Assembly (NCBI GenBank): GCA_947632005.1
Contig: CANRNU010000013.1
Coordinates: 1-56,883, forward strand
DNA: 56,883 nucleotides
Direction of reading: 5' to 3'
Source: an uncultured Oscillospiraceae bacterium
Lineage (GTDB): Bacteria > Bacillota > Clostridia > Oscillospirales > Oscillospiraceae
Positions 14,490 through 22,251 of this stretch are shown here, piece by piece; within the stretch, counting starts at the first letter, position 1, and the number at the start of each line of letters is the position of its first letter. Below the pieces are notes generated by a model. It had not been told where the DNA came from and did no database searches. It saw nothing but the letters and a program-made list of their open reading frames with translations. A program made the translations under genes and the position numbers.

Positions 14490-17400
14490 TCAGGCAAACA
14501 GCTCCGACGTCCACTGGCCCGGCACCAGCCCGCCCGGCAGATAGGCGGCGTGGATGACGGTCTTTCCGCTCAGATAGCTGTCCACCTGCCCATAAAACGC
14601 CTCCAGGTCCGCATCGCTGATCTCGCCCGCCTCGTTGGGCTGCGTATATCCCTCGCCGACGCCCAGCCAGGCCGTCGGGCACCGGTTGCCGTATCTGTCC
14701 AGCCAGAAGGTCTCCACCTCCAACGTGCCCCAGCCGGTCCACATCGCGTTGGTATACTCGATGAGAAATGCCTCGCCGGTGCTCTGGTCGGTGGTCAGAT
14801 ACAGGTTGAGGGTCCCGCCGTGGGGCATATCCGAGCCGTACGCGATCTCAAACTTCTGCACGGCGCCGTCCGCCACCGTGAGCACGTTCGCGGTGAGCAT
14901 GACGTCGTCGGCGTCGCTGATGACATAGACCAGATCGGTGATGCCGTCATGGGTCACATCCGCCCGGGCGGCCTCGCAGTCGGCGTTGACATTGCTCTGC
15001 CAATAGCTGCGTATCATCCCCCAGCTCTCCTCCTCGGTGACGCCCGCGCTGACGGTCTGGCTGGCGATGGCCATGGGGTCGTCGACGTACTCGTAGGAAT
15101 AGGTGGTGGTCTCCGTGGCCTGTCCGTTCTGCACCACGGTGACCTGGGTCAGGTTGCCGTTCTCGTCGTAGGTGTTCTCATACACTATGTCGTCCTCCCC
15201 GGTGAAACCGGACTCCGGCAGGAATCTGGACGTCATGGAGGTCATATTCCCGTAGCCGTCGTAATACGTCGTCCGCTCCGACGGGTCGGAGATGGGGTCG
15301 CCCGGGTAGTAGGTGCTGGACAGGGCGCCGCTGCCGTCATAGGTGTATTCCTCCACCGCCGCATAGGACTCCCAGCCCGGCTCCAGGGATGTGGGCATGT
15401 CGGTGGGAACATAGCACACCCGTCCGGTGATGCGGTCGTTGTCATCGTACTCATAGGAGTAGGCCAGGGTCACGAACAGCATGCCGTCATAGCTGGCCCA
15501 GCTGATCTCCTCCGACAGCCGGTTCCTCTCGTCATAGGTATAGTCCGTGTACTCCCAGTCACCGGTGCGCCGGCGCACCAGCTGGTCCGCCGCGTCATAC
15601 TCATAGGTGACGGTATAGAGCAGTTCCTCTCCGCTGTCAATGTCGGTCCGATAGACGTCCTCCGACGTCAGTTTGCCGTACTGGTCATAATGGCACACCG
15701 TCCGGGTATCCACGCCGTCCCCCTGCAGGATCTGGGTGCTGCTCTCGGTCTTCCGCCAGATCTTCGGGATCGTCGGGTCGCCCACCGGCACGGGCACCAT
15801 CCCGTCCATCGTCTCTTCTTCCGGCACAGCCTCTTCTTCCGGCATGGCCTCTCCCTCCGGCACGGGCTCCATCGGCGTCTCCGGCTCAGCCGTCTGGGTC
15901 TGTCCGGTCCCATCGCCGGTGGTGTACTGCCCCAGCTGTTCCTCCAGGTCCCGGATGCGGTCCTCCATCTCCTCCACCTTCTGCTGCAAGGTGTCCTTTG
16001 CCTCGCCGCTCATGGTATCGCTGCCGGTACCGGCCAGCAGTTCTTCCAGCAGGTCCCGGTAATGCTCGGCGTTGGTCAGGTCTCCGTTGTTTGCATATGT
16101 ATCGCCGGCGATGCCGTAGCTGTTGCCCGGTCGGTCGCCGGTCAGGCAGTCAGGTTCGATGCTCCCCGCCTTGTCATAGTCCGCGGCGGCGTGCAGGAAC
16201 TTGTCCTCTGCCTCGTCGGTCATCTCCACGGACATGTCGGGATTCAGCTCCATCTCCTCCTCGCCCCAGCTGTAATAGGCCTCCGCCCGGTTCAAATAGG
16301 CGTCCGCCTGGGAGGGGTCCATCTCAATGGCGTCGGTAAAGGACGCCACAGCGTCCTCATATTTCTGCTGCTGCAAGTATTTCAGCCCCAGGTCCATGGC
16401 CTCCTGCCGGGCCTTTCCGCCCCCGGAAGACCGGAAAAAGAGGAAGTACGCCGCCGTGGCCAGCACGATCAGCCCCACCACGCCCGCGGCGGCCACAAGG
16501 CCAACGATGAGCCCGGTATTCGATTTCTTTTTCACCGGCGCCGCGGGGACCGGGACCTGCACCGGCTGGACAGGCGGTCTGGGCGGGGCCTGGTATGGGG
16601 CCTGATACGGGGCCTGGCGCGGCGGTCGGACGTTTGCCTGGGCCTGCATCAGGACGGGGATATCCTCCTCAACGACCGTCGGCGACGGCATGCCTGCCGC
16701 GCTCCCCGGCCCGGCGGCGCCGCCCCGGGCGGCCAGGAGGGCATTTTTCATCTGGGTGGGGCTGTCAAAGCGGTCATCCGGCAGGAAGGCGGTCGCCTTG
16801 GCGATCACCGCCGCCAGTCTCCCCTTGGCGTCGCAGGGCAGCGGCAGGGGCTCCCCCCGCAGGCGGCGCTCCTGGGCGCTCTCCACGACGGAGTAGTTGA
16901 ACGCCTCCGGAGACACCGGGAAAAAGGGCAGCCGCCCCTGGTTCATCATCTGGTACAGTACCAGCCCCAGGGAATACATGTCCGCCCGGGCCTCATACCG
17001 CTGGCCCCGGTAAACCTCCGGCGCCATATAGTTGCACGTCCCCTTCCGGCTCATGACGCTGCCCGTCTGGGCCATGGTCCGGGCGATGCCGAAGTCCCCC
17101 AGCTTGAAGTCCCCGTTCTTGGACACGAAGATATTCTCCGGCTTGATATCCCGGTGCAGGATCCCGTATTTCCCGCACAGTTCCAGCGCCTGGCAGATAT
17201 CCGCCCCCAGGCGGATGACATCCTCCTCGTCCAGCTTCCGCTGCTGAAGATAGACGTTCAGCGGCGTCAGAAGCTCCATGCGGATGAGGATGTCCCAGCC
17301 GGAGCCGTCCTCCCGGGGCACCACCTTGTGGTCCTCATAGCTGACGATATGGCTCGTACCCTTCAGCTCGGCCATGAGGGATATCTCCTTGACGAAGTCC

Positions 17401-17633
17401 TCCACCATGGAGCGGAAGTATCCGTCTGTCTCCGCCTCGGTCAGGCCGCTGCTGCGAATGGCGCTGCGCTCCGCAGCCGACGGCGGCACGGAGATCACCT
17501 TCAGCGCCGCCTCATACACGCCGCCGAATTCCTCTCTCTCGATGCGCCAGACCTTGCCGAAGCTGCCCTCGCCCAGCTTCTCGCAGATCTTCCAGTCTCC
17601 CATCACATATTCGCCGATCTGATATGTACTCAT
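14490..17633 (-). CDS. Membrane Ser/Thr protein kinase with TPR and YD-repeat extracellular region
   Basis: 1047 residues. The kinase domain covers 13-305: GEGSFG (21-26), Lys45, HRDIKPEN (160-167), DFG (180-182), KGTCNYMAPEVY. A Pro/Gln-rich linker (306-367) leads to a single membrane segment (about 373-400). Outside are TPR-like helices (410-530), a short coiled coil (541-568) and an acidic Pro/Glu linker (580-620). A tract of YD/RHS-type repeats follows (about 645-850: YDQYGKLTSE, YEYDAADQLVRR, YDERNRLSEE, YDGYGNMTSM, YDENGNLTQV), then a C-terminal FG-GAP-like segment with DVTHDGITDLVYV. Bacterial Hanks kinases more often carry PASTA sensors; a YD-repeat ectodomain is unusual. Upstream is an extended -10 (TGATACAAT). 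The gene is followed closely by an SGNH hydrolase. Confidence 0.9.
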   Translation of the reverse strand: MSTYQIGEYVMGDWKICEKLGEGSFGKVWRIEREEFGGVYEAALKVISVPPSAAERSAIRSSGLTEAETDGYFRSMVEDFVKEISLMAELKGTSHIVSYEDHKVVPREDGSGWDILIRMELLTPLNVYLQQRKLDEEDVIRLGADICQALELCGKYGILHRDIKPENIFVSKNGDFKLGDFGIARTMAQTGSVMSRKGTCNYMAPEVYRGQRYEARADMYSLGLVLYQMMNQGRLPFFPVSPEAFNYSVVESAQERRLRGEPLPLPCDAKGRLAAVIAKATAFLPDDRFDSPTQMKNALLAARGGAAGPGSAAGMPSPTVVEEDIPVLMQAQANVRPPRQAPYQAPYQAPPRPPVQPVQVPVPAAPVKKKSNTGLIVGLVAAAGVVGLIVLATAAYFLFFRSSGGGKARQEAMDLGLKYLQQQKYEDAVASFTDAIEMDPSQADAYLNRAEAYYSWGEEEMELNPDMSVEMTDEAEDKFLHAAADYDKAGSIEPDCLTGDRPGNSYGIAGDTYANNGDLTNAEHYRDLLEELLAGTGSDTMSGEAKDTLQQKVEEMEDRIRDLEEQLGQYTTGDGTGQTQTAEPETPMEPVPEGEAMPEEEAVPEEETMDGMVPVPVGDPTIPKIWRKTESSTQILQGDGVDTRTVCHYDQYGKLTSEDVYRTDIDSGEELLYTVTYEYDAADQLVRRRTGDWEYTDYTYDERNRLSEEISWASYDGMLFVTLAYSYEYDDNDRITGRVCYVPTDMPTSLEPGWESYAAVEEYTYDGSGALSSTYYPGDPISDPSERTTYYDGYGNMTSMTSRFLPESGFTGEDDIVYENTYDENGNLTQVTVVQNGQATETTTYSYEYVDDPMAIASQTVSAGVTEEESWGMIRSYWQSNVNADCEAARADVTHDGITDLVYVISDADDVMLTANVLTVADGAVQKFEIAYGSDMPHGGTLNLYLTTDQSTGEAFLIEYTNAMWTGWGTLEVETFWLDRYGNRCPTAWLGVGEGYTQPNEAGEISDADLEAFYGQVDSYLSGKTVIHAAYLPGGLVPGQWTSELFA

Positions 17634-17728
17634 CGCTTCATTCCCCTATCCTGTTTGGTGATGGTCTCTTCCGATCATATTGTATCAAAACCCGCCCCGA
17701 TGTGCAACCCGCAGCGTTCATGAGCCGC

Positions 17729-17758
17729 GGGACAGGGCGGGTATGCCCGCCCTATCCC
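17729..17758. terminator. Stem-loop at the end of the serpin gene
   Basis: GGGACAGGGCGGG and CCCGCCCTATCCC pair with one mismatch around a TATG loop. The serpin stop codon is in the stem. There is no T-run, so read-through into the kinase gene is possible. Confidence 0.5.
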
Positions 17759-18999
17759 ACCTGGGTCATCGCGCCGATAAACAGCGGGACCTGGTGCTCA
17801 CAGTCCAGGAGCAGATAGAGGAACGGTCTGTCCAGCGTCACCGTCCTGACCGGGCCCGGCATGGACATGGCCACAAAATCCACCGCGATGGCGGCCCCTG
17901 CCTCGGTGCCCTCCTCATTTACCGAGATATAGGTCCTGTGCTGGACCTGGTCGATACGCAGTTCGCCTGCCGCCGCCTCTGCCAGCCGGGAAAAATCCGC
18001 CTTTTGGCCGTCAAAGGCGTCGGTCATGCCCAGCGCACCCAGCACGCCGGTCAGGTCCGCCCCATACCCGGCCGTGAACTTGGGGATATCCGCCTCCACA
18101 AGGGTCCTCTCCCCCTCTGCCAGCAGAGCCCGCAGCCGCTCCCCTGTCAGGGATGCCACGTAATCCTGCAGCGGGACGCCCTCCTCCGGCAGCAGCGCCG
18201 CAAAGGCGTAATCCCGGCCTTCGTAATATTTCACGAATCCGACGGCGTCCGTATCCTGCAGATATACCTCCTCTGTGGAGTGCATCAGCTCCACGTCCTG
18301 GCTCTCACCGTTCCCGGCGGTAAAGGTCCCGGCCTGTACCTGATCCTCCCGGTAGATGTTCTCCCACTGCCCGTCAAAGGCCAGGGCGTTGACCAATATC
18401 ATCACCTTGTCCGGCGACAGCTCATCCAAAATGCCGTCGATCCGGCCACCGGTATTGTCCGACACCCAGGCGTTGACAGCGTCCCGCGTATCGCTGTCAA
18501 AGACCGTCTCAAAGGCGCCGGCTCCATACCAGCGCTCATTGGCCTGCAAAAACTCCGGGCGTACCTTCAGACCGCTCTCGCTGTTGACCCAGATCCCATT
18601 GGCCAGATGGACCCCGTTCCCCTCCTCCGAGGGCAGGGCCTGCACATAGTCGTGCAGACAGGCGTTCAGCTGTTCCGTCCGGATGCCCAGGACCTCCTCC
18701 ATCTGCGCCAGGGTCTGCCCATCCGCGCCGTTGGCCGCCATGGCCAGCGCCTCCACCGCGGACAGCGGCGAGACCAGCGTGTTGTCCCCCTGAAAGCACG
18801 CCTGAAACAGCTCCATGCCGAAGCCGGCCACCGCGTTCTCCCAGGGTACGGCCTCCGCCGTCTCCTCTGCCTGTCCCGCGCCGGACGTCTCCGCCGGGGG
18901 CGGCGGTTCCACTCCCTGGCCCACCTGGTCCCGGCTCCCGCACCCGGTCATGAACAGCGCCAGCGCCAAGGTCAAAAAGCCTGCAGATATGCGCTTCAT
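17752..18999 (-). CDS. Lipoprotein serpin (serine protease inhibitor)
   Basis: 415 residues. The signal peptide ends in a lipobox with Cys20 (LALFMTGC), so it is anchored at the cell surface. The serpin fold follows: NTLVSPLSAVEALAMAANGA, ILVNALAFDGQWENIY, FAALLPEEG, TLVEADIPKF, and DRPFLYLLLD near the end. The reactive loop is complete: hinge EEGTEAGAAIA (P17-P7, residues 362-372), then VDFVAM-SMPGP. Counting from the hinge gives P1 Met378 and P1' Ser379, the same pair as human alpha-1-antitrypsin. That predicts inhibition of elastase-like proteases; this is inference. The alanine/glycine-rich hinge suggests an inhibitory rather than a storage serpin. RBS AGGGGTG precedes ATG 18999. Confidence 0.93.
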   Translation of the reverse strand: MKRISAGFLTLALALFMTGCGSRDQVGQGVEPPPPAETSGAGQAEETAEAVPWENAVAGFGMELFQACFQGDNTLVSPLSAVEALAMAANGADGQTLAQMEEVLGIRTEQLNACLHDYVQALPSEEGNGVHLANGIWVNSESGLKVRPEFLQANERWYGAGAFETVFDSDTRDAVNAWVSDNTGGRIDGILDELSPDKVMILVNALAFDGQWENIYREDQVQAGTFTAGNGESQDVELMHSTEEVYLQDTDAVGFVKYYEGRDYAFAALLPEEGVPLQDYVASLTGERLRALLAEGERTLVEADIPKFTAGYGADLTGVLGALGMTDAFDGQKADFSRLAEAAAGELRIDQVQHRTYISVNEEGTEAGAAIAVDFVAMSMPGPVRTVTLDRPFLYLLLDCEHQVPLFIGAMTQVG

Positions 19000-19129
19000 C
19001 GCAAACACCCCTTTTCCTGTATTCTGTCCCATTAGACGGCAAATTTGTAAAAAAGTTTCCGGTCCGCGTTTTTTAAGGGTATGACCCCCGCATCCTCCCG
19101 GCGGCAAAAGCGCCCGGGCCGGACCTGTC

Positions 19130-19158
19130 TTGACAGCCGGCTGGGGCCGTGGTACCAT
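19130..19158 (+). promoter_or_regulatory. Promoter of the folate cyclo-ligase gene
   Basis: TTGACA (19130-19135), 17 bp, TACCAT (19153-19158). Confidence 0.65.
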
Positions 19159-19191
19159 CCGCTTATCCGAAGGATAGGAGGCGCCGGACCG

Positions 19192-19764
19192 ATGAATGAA
19201 CGGAAACAACAGCTTCGCCGGGACGCCGCGGAGCGGATATCCTCCCTGCCGGAGGGTTATCTCCAAGAGGCAGGATTGACCATCGCCCGGCGCATCGCCG
19301 CCCTGCCGGAATATGCCCGCGCCGGGACGGTGCTGGCCTTCGCCGGAACGGACCGCGAGATCGACACGCTGCCTCTTCTGCGCCGGGTGCTGGCAGACGG
19401 AAAGCGGCTGGCGCTCCCCCTCTGTACCGGCCCGGGCCGGATGGAGGCCCGCCTCGTCTCCGACCTCGCCCGGCTCCGTCCCGGGGCTTACGGCATCCCC
19501 GCGCCGCCGCCGGAGGCCGACCTGCTCCCGCCAGGGGATATAGATCTTGTGGTCGTGCCCTGTGTGGCCTGCGACCGGACAGGCCGGCGGCTGGGCCACG
19601 GCGGCGGCTACTATGACCGCTGGCTGGCCGCCTATCCCGGTCCCGCCGTTCTGGCGTGTCCGCAGGCGCTGGTGCTGGACGCTATCCCCCAGGGCCCTCT
19701 CGACGCCGCCGTCCCCCTCGTGGTGACGGAACAGGCTGTGTACCGGGAGGGCAGGCCGATATGA
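19192..19764 (+). CDS. 5-formyltetrahydrofolate cyclo-ligase
   Basis: 190 residues. It converts 5-formyl-THF to 5,10-methenyl-THF with ATP, returning folate to one-carbon metabolism. Motifs: an N-terminal basic helix (KQQLRRDAAERI), VLAFAGTDREIDT (substrate loop), and the C-terminal ATP/phosphate loop GRRLGHGGGYYDRW. The length is normal for the family (about 180-200). ATG 19192 lies 12 nt after AGGAGG, a little long; no better start exists. Single-gene unit, divergent from the serpin. Confidence 0.93.
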   Translation: MNERKQQLRRDAAERISSLPEGYLQEAGLTIARRIAALPEYARAGTVLAFAGTDREIDTLPLLRRVLADGKRLALPLCTGPGRMEARLVSDLARLRPGAYGIPAPPPEADLLPPGDIDLVVVPCVACDRTGRRLGHGGGYYDRWLAAYPGPAVLACPQALVLDAIPQGPLDAAVPLVVTEQAVYREGRPI

Positions 19765-19765
19765 A

Positions 19766-19805
19766 CAGAGTGAGACTGCGGCTTCCCGCCCGCGGTCTCA
19801 CTCTG
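19766..19805. terminator. Long hairpin between converging genes, weak T-tract
   Basis: 19766-19781 pairs with 19790-19805 over 16 bp with one U-G. The following bases (TATCGTTCTGTATCGCTCTG) carry short repeats but no T-run. It probably serves as a terminator or mRNA 3' end for the folate ligase gene. Confidence 0.55.
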
Positions 19806-19831
19806 TATCGTTCTGTATCGCTCTGTCCCAC

Positions 19832-20791
19832 TCAGTATGCCGTGTTCTCCGGGTCCAGATACTCCTCTGCGTTTTCCGCCGAGATCAGCGCCGTGGGGAC
19901 CACGGTGGACGCCTCCGCCCCCGTGCCGTTGAGCACATTGACGGCAACCTGAATGGCATTTTCTATCATGATGGGGCTGTACAGCGCGGTGGCAAGGTCA
20001 ATGGCGGCATACTCTTCGCCGTCGATCATGCCCAAAAACTCCTGGCATCCACCGCCGCCGGTCAGGACCTTCACATCTCCCCGTCCGGCCTGGGTGATGG
20101 CGTCGATGGCTCCCATGGCCAGCTCATCGTCCATGGCAAACACCGCGTCGATGCGGTCGTAGTCATCCAGGGCGAACGCCATGGCGTCCGTCCCCTCCTC
20201 CCGGGAGAAGCCCCCGGCCTGTACCTCAAAGACATTGGTGGTATCGTAGCCCAGCTGTGTCAGATAGTCATAAAATCCCTGCTTGCGCTGCTCGCTGACG
20301 GACCCGGCGGAGGGCACGTCCATCACCGCGACGATCGCGCCGTTGCCCACCGCGTCGACGATATACCTGGCGCTGCTGCTGCCCACGCCCTGGTTGTTGC
20401 CGGCGACCTTATAGATCCCCTCGCAGGCCACATCCATGCCCAGATTCACCACCCGGATCCCGGCATCCAGGACGCCCTGCACGGCCTCCTCCAGCTCGGT
20501 CCACTGGGGATACATGACGATGGCCGTGGCGCCCCAGCTCGTCAGCGACCGCAGCGCGCTCTTCATGTCCGCGGCGCTGGCGGCCTTCTCGATCTGGTAC
20601 TCCAGGTCGTTGTCCTGGCAGTATTTCTCGGCATAGTAGGCCGCACCGGCGGCCCATCCGGTCTCCGCATCCGGGACGGCCACGCCGATCTTGATGACAG
20701 GCGGCGCCGGCTCCTCTTCCTCCGCAAATGCGACCGCCGCAAAAGACAGCACCATGATCACGGCAAGAGCAAGCGCGACAGCTTTCTTCAT
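19832..20791 (-). CDS. Sugar-type periplasmic binding protein (RbsB-like), orphan
   Basis: 319 residues. The signal peptide MKKAVALALAVIMVLSFAAV ends in AFA without a lipobox. The mature part is a type-1 binding fold: IKIGVAVPDAETGWAAGAAYYAEKY, AIVMYPQWTELEEAVQGVLDAGIRVVNLG, YIVDAVGNGAIVAVMD, EQRKQGFYDYL, DAVFAMDDELAMGAIDAI, KVLTGGGGCQEFL. It should bind a monosaccharide or autoinducer-2-like ligand. No permease or ATPase gene is near, so it either serves a transporter elsewhere or feeds a sensor. RBS AAGGAGGACC precedes the ATG. It ends with ENTAY, a normal end for the family. Confidence 0.88.
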   Translation of the reverse strand: MKKAVALALAVIMVLSFAAVAFAEEEEPAPPVIKIGVAVPDAETGWAAGAAYYAEKYCQDNDLEYQIEKAASAADMKSALRSLTSWGATAIVMYPQWTELEEAVQGVLDAGIRVVNLGMDVACEGIYKVAGNNQGVGSSSARYIVDAVGNGAIVAVMDVPSAGSVSEQRKQGFYDYLTQLGYDTTNVFEVQAGGFSREEGTDAMAFALDDYDRIDAVFAMDDELAMGAIDAITQAGRGDVKVLTGGGGCQEFLGMIDGEEYAAIDLATALYSPIMIENAIQVAVNVLNGTGAEASTVVPTALISAENAEEYLDPENTAY

Positions 20792-20838
20792 AGCAGGTCC
20801 TCCTTATCGTCCCATCTCTGTAATACTTTACTGATTTG

Positions 20839-20867
20839 AATATAGCATACGGTCAAATCTGTGTCAA
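20839..20867 (-). promoter_or_regulatory. Promoter of the orphan sugar-binding protein
   Basis: On the minus strand TTGACA (20862-20867), 17 bp, TATATT (20839-20844); strong consensus. Confidence 0.8.
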
Positions 20868-20942
20868 GGCAAAGGCGGTCTGAAAAAACGCGCCGCGCCC
20901 TCTCCCGCCGGGCCGCCCGCCGGAAATCCCCGGAAGCGGGGA

Positions 20943-20971
20943 TTGACTTTTTACTTATTTAAAGTTATGAT
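20943..20971 (+). promoter_or_regulatory. Promoter of the ATP-grasp gene
   Basis: TTGACT (20943-20948), 17 bp, TATGAT (20966-20971), then AAGGAGG and ATG at 20995. The leader is very short, under 20 nt. Confidence 0.8.
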
Positions 20972-20994
20972 AGGCAAAAGCAAGGAGGCACACT

Positions 20995-22185
20995 ATGAAC
21001 TTTGTCTTTATCTCTCCCAATTTTCCCGAGGCCTACTGGCATTTTTGCGCCTGTCTGGCCGACAACGGCGTGACGGTCCTGGGCGTGGGAGACGCCCCTT
21101 ACGACGCGCTGGTCCCGGAGCTTCGGAACGCCCTGACCGAGTACTATCGGGTGGACAGCCTGGAGAACTACGACCAGGTCTACCGGGCGGTGGCCTTTTT
21201 CTCCTTCCGCTACGGGAAGATCGACTGGATCGAGTCCAACAACGAGTATTGGCTGGAGCAGGACGCACGCCTGCGCACAGATTTCAATGTGACCACCGGT
21301 CTGAAGAGCCATGAGATCGAAAAATACAAGAGCAAATCCCTCATGAAGGCATATTACCGAAAGGCCGGCATCCCGGCGGCCCGATGGGCCCGCGTGACGG
21401 ACCTGACCGCCGCCCGGGCATTCATCGCGGAGGTGGGCTATCCCGTGGTGGTCAAGCCGGACAACGGCGTGGGCGCCACCGCAACCTATAAGCTGTCCTC
21501 CGACGCCGATACCGCCGCCTTCTTTTCCATGCCGCCGGACGCCGCCTATGTGATGGAGGAATTCGTCCCCGGCGTGGTCACCACCTATGACGGCATCTGC
21601 AACTCCAAAGGTGAGGTGCTCTTTGCCGCCAGCCACATCTCCCCCACCTCCATCATGGACATGGTCAACGACCACAACCCCTGCTCCTACTATGTGAGCA
21701 AGCAGATACCCCCGGAGGTAGAGGCCGCCGGCCGGGCCACGCTGAAGGTCTTTGGGGCCTCCAGCCGGTTCTTCCACCTGGAGTTCTTCCGGCTGACCGC
21801 CGACAAGGAGGGGCTGGGCAAGACCGGGGATATCGTGGCGCTGGAGGTCAACATGCGCCCCGCCGGCGGTTTTACGCCTGACATGCTCAACTTCAGCCAG
21901 AGCGCCGACGTATACCAGCTCTGGGCGGATATGATCGCCTTCGACGAGGCCCGGCACATCTATGACGGCCCCCGCAGCTACTGTGTCTTTGCAGGCCGGC
22001 GGGACGGGTGCGATTATGTGCTCACCTCTGAGCAGCTGGAGCAGCACTACGCCGCCAACGCCCGGCTGTTCACCCGCATCCCGGACGCTCTGTCCCCCGC
22101 CATGGGCAACCAGGGAGCCATCTGCTGCTTCAACACCGAAGAGGAGGTCTTTGATTTCCTCCACACCGCCTTCGCGGTCAAATAA
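20995..22185 (+). CDS. ATP-grasp carboxylate ligase-like protein
   Basis: 396 residues, cytoplasmic. A Rossmann-like pre-domain (NFVFISPNFPEAYWHFCACLADNGVTVLGVG begins it) is followed by the ATP-grasp fold. This shows KSKSLMKAYYRKAGIPAARW (hinge helix), GYPVVVKPDNGVGATATYKL (ATP-binding strand and loop), YVMEEFVPG, and the metal-binding end DIVALEVNMRPAGGFTPDML (Glu, Asn, Arg). This subgroup resembles carbamoyl-phosphate-synthase-like or carboxylate-amine ligases whose products are mostly unknown. It stands alone with its own promoter and terminator. The acyl and amine substrates cannot be read from sequence. ATG 20995 is 7 nt after AAGGAGG. Confidence 0.85.
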   Translation: MNFVFISPNFPEAYWHFCACLADNGVTVLGVGDAPYDALVPELRNALTEYYRVDSLENYDQVYRAVAFFSFRYGKIDWIESNNEYWLEQDARLRTDFNVTTGLKSHEIEKYKSKSLMKAYYRKAGIPAARWARVTDLTAARAFIAEVGYPVVVKPDNGVGATATYKLSSDADTAAFFSMPPDAAYVMEEFVPGVVTTYDGICNSKGEVLFAASHISPTSIMDMVNDHNPCSYYVSKQIPPEVEAAGRATLKVFGASSRFFHLEFFRLTADKEGLGKTGDIVALEVNMRPAGGFTPDMLNFSQSADVYQLWADMIAFDEARHIYDGPRSYCVFAGRRDGCDYVLTSEQLEQHYAANARLFTRIPDALSPAMGNQGAICCFNTEEEVFDFLHTAFAVK

Positions 22186-22202
22186 ACATACATCCTCCCA
22201 GG

Positions 22203-22245
22203 AAAAGGGAAAGGGCTTCGCCCCAGGCGAAGCCCTTTCCCTTTT
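22203..22245. terminator. Bidirectional intrinsic terminator
   Basis: A 20-bp perfect stem, 22203-22222 with 22226-22245, has a CCA loop, begins with A4 and ends with T4. It serves both the ATP-grasp gene and the converging zinc-ribbon gene. Confidence 0.9.
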
Positions 22246-22251
22246 ATGCTG

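Noticed and set aside
14481-17723. Very long plus-strand open frame of over 1000 codons
   Set aside because: It is the antisense shadow of the kinase gene; high GC gives long empty frames. It has no RBS and low-complexity Val/Leu/His-rich content.
18999-19599. Extended N-terminus for the serpin
   Set aside because: The upstream frame lacks an RBS and runs antisense into the folate ligase gene; the lipobox signal begins at 18999.
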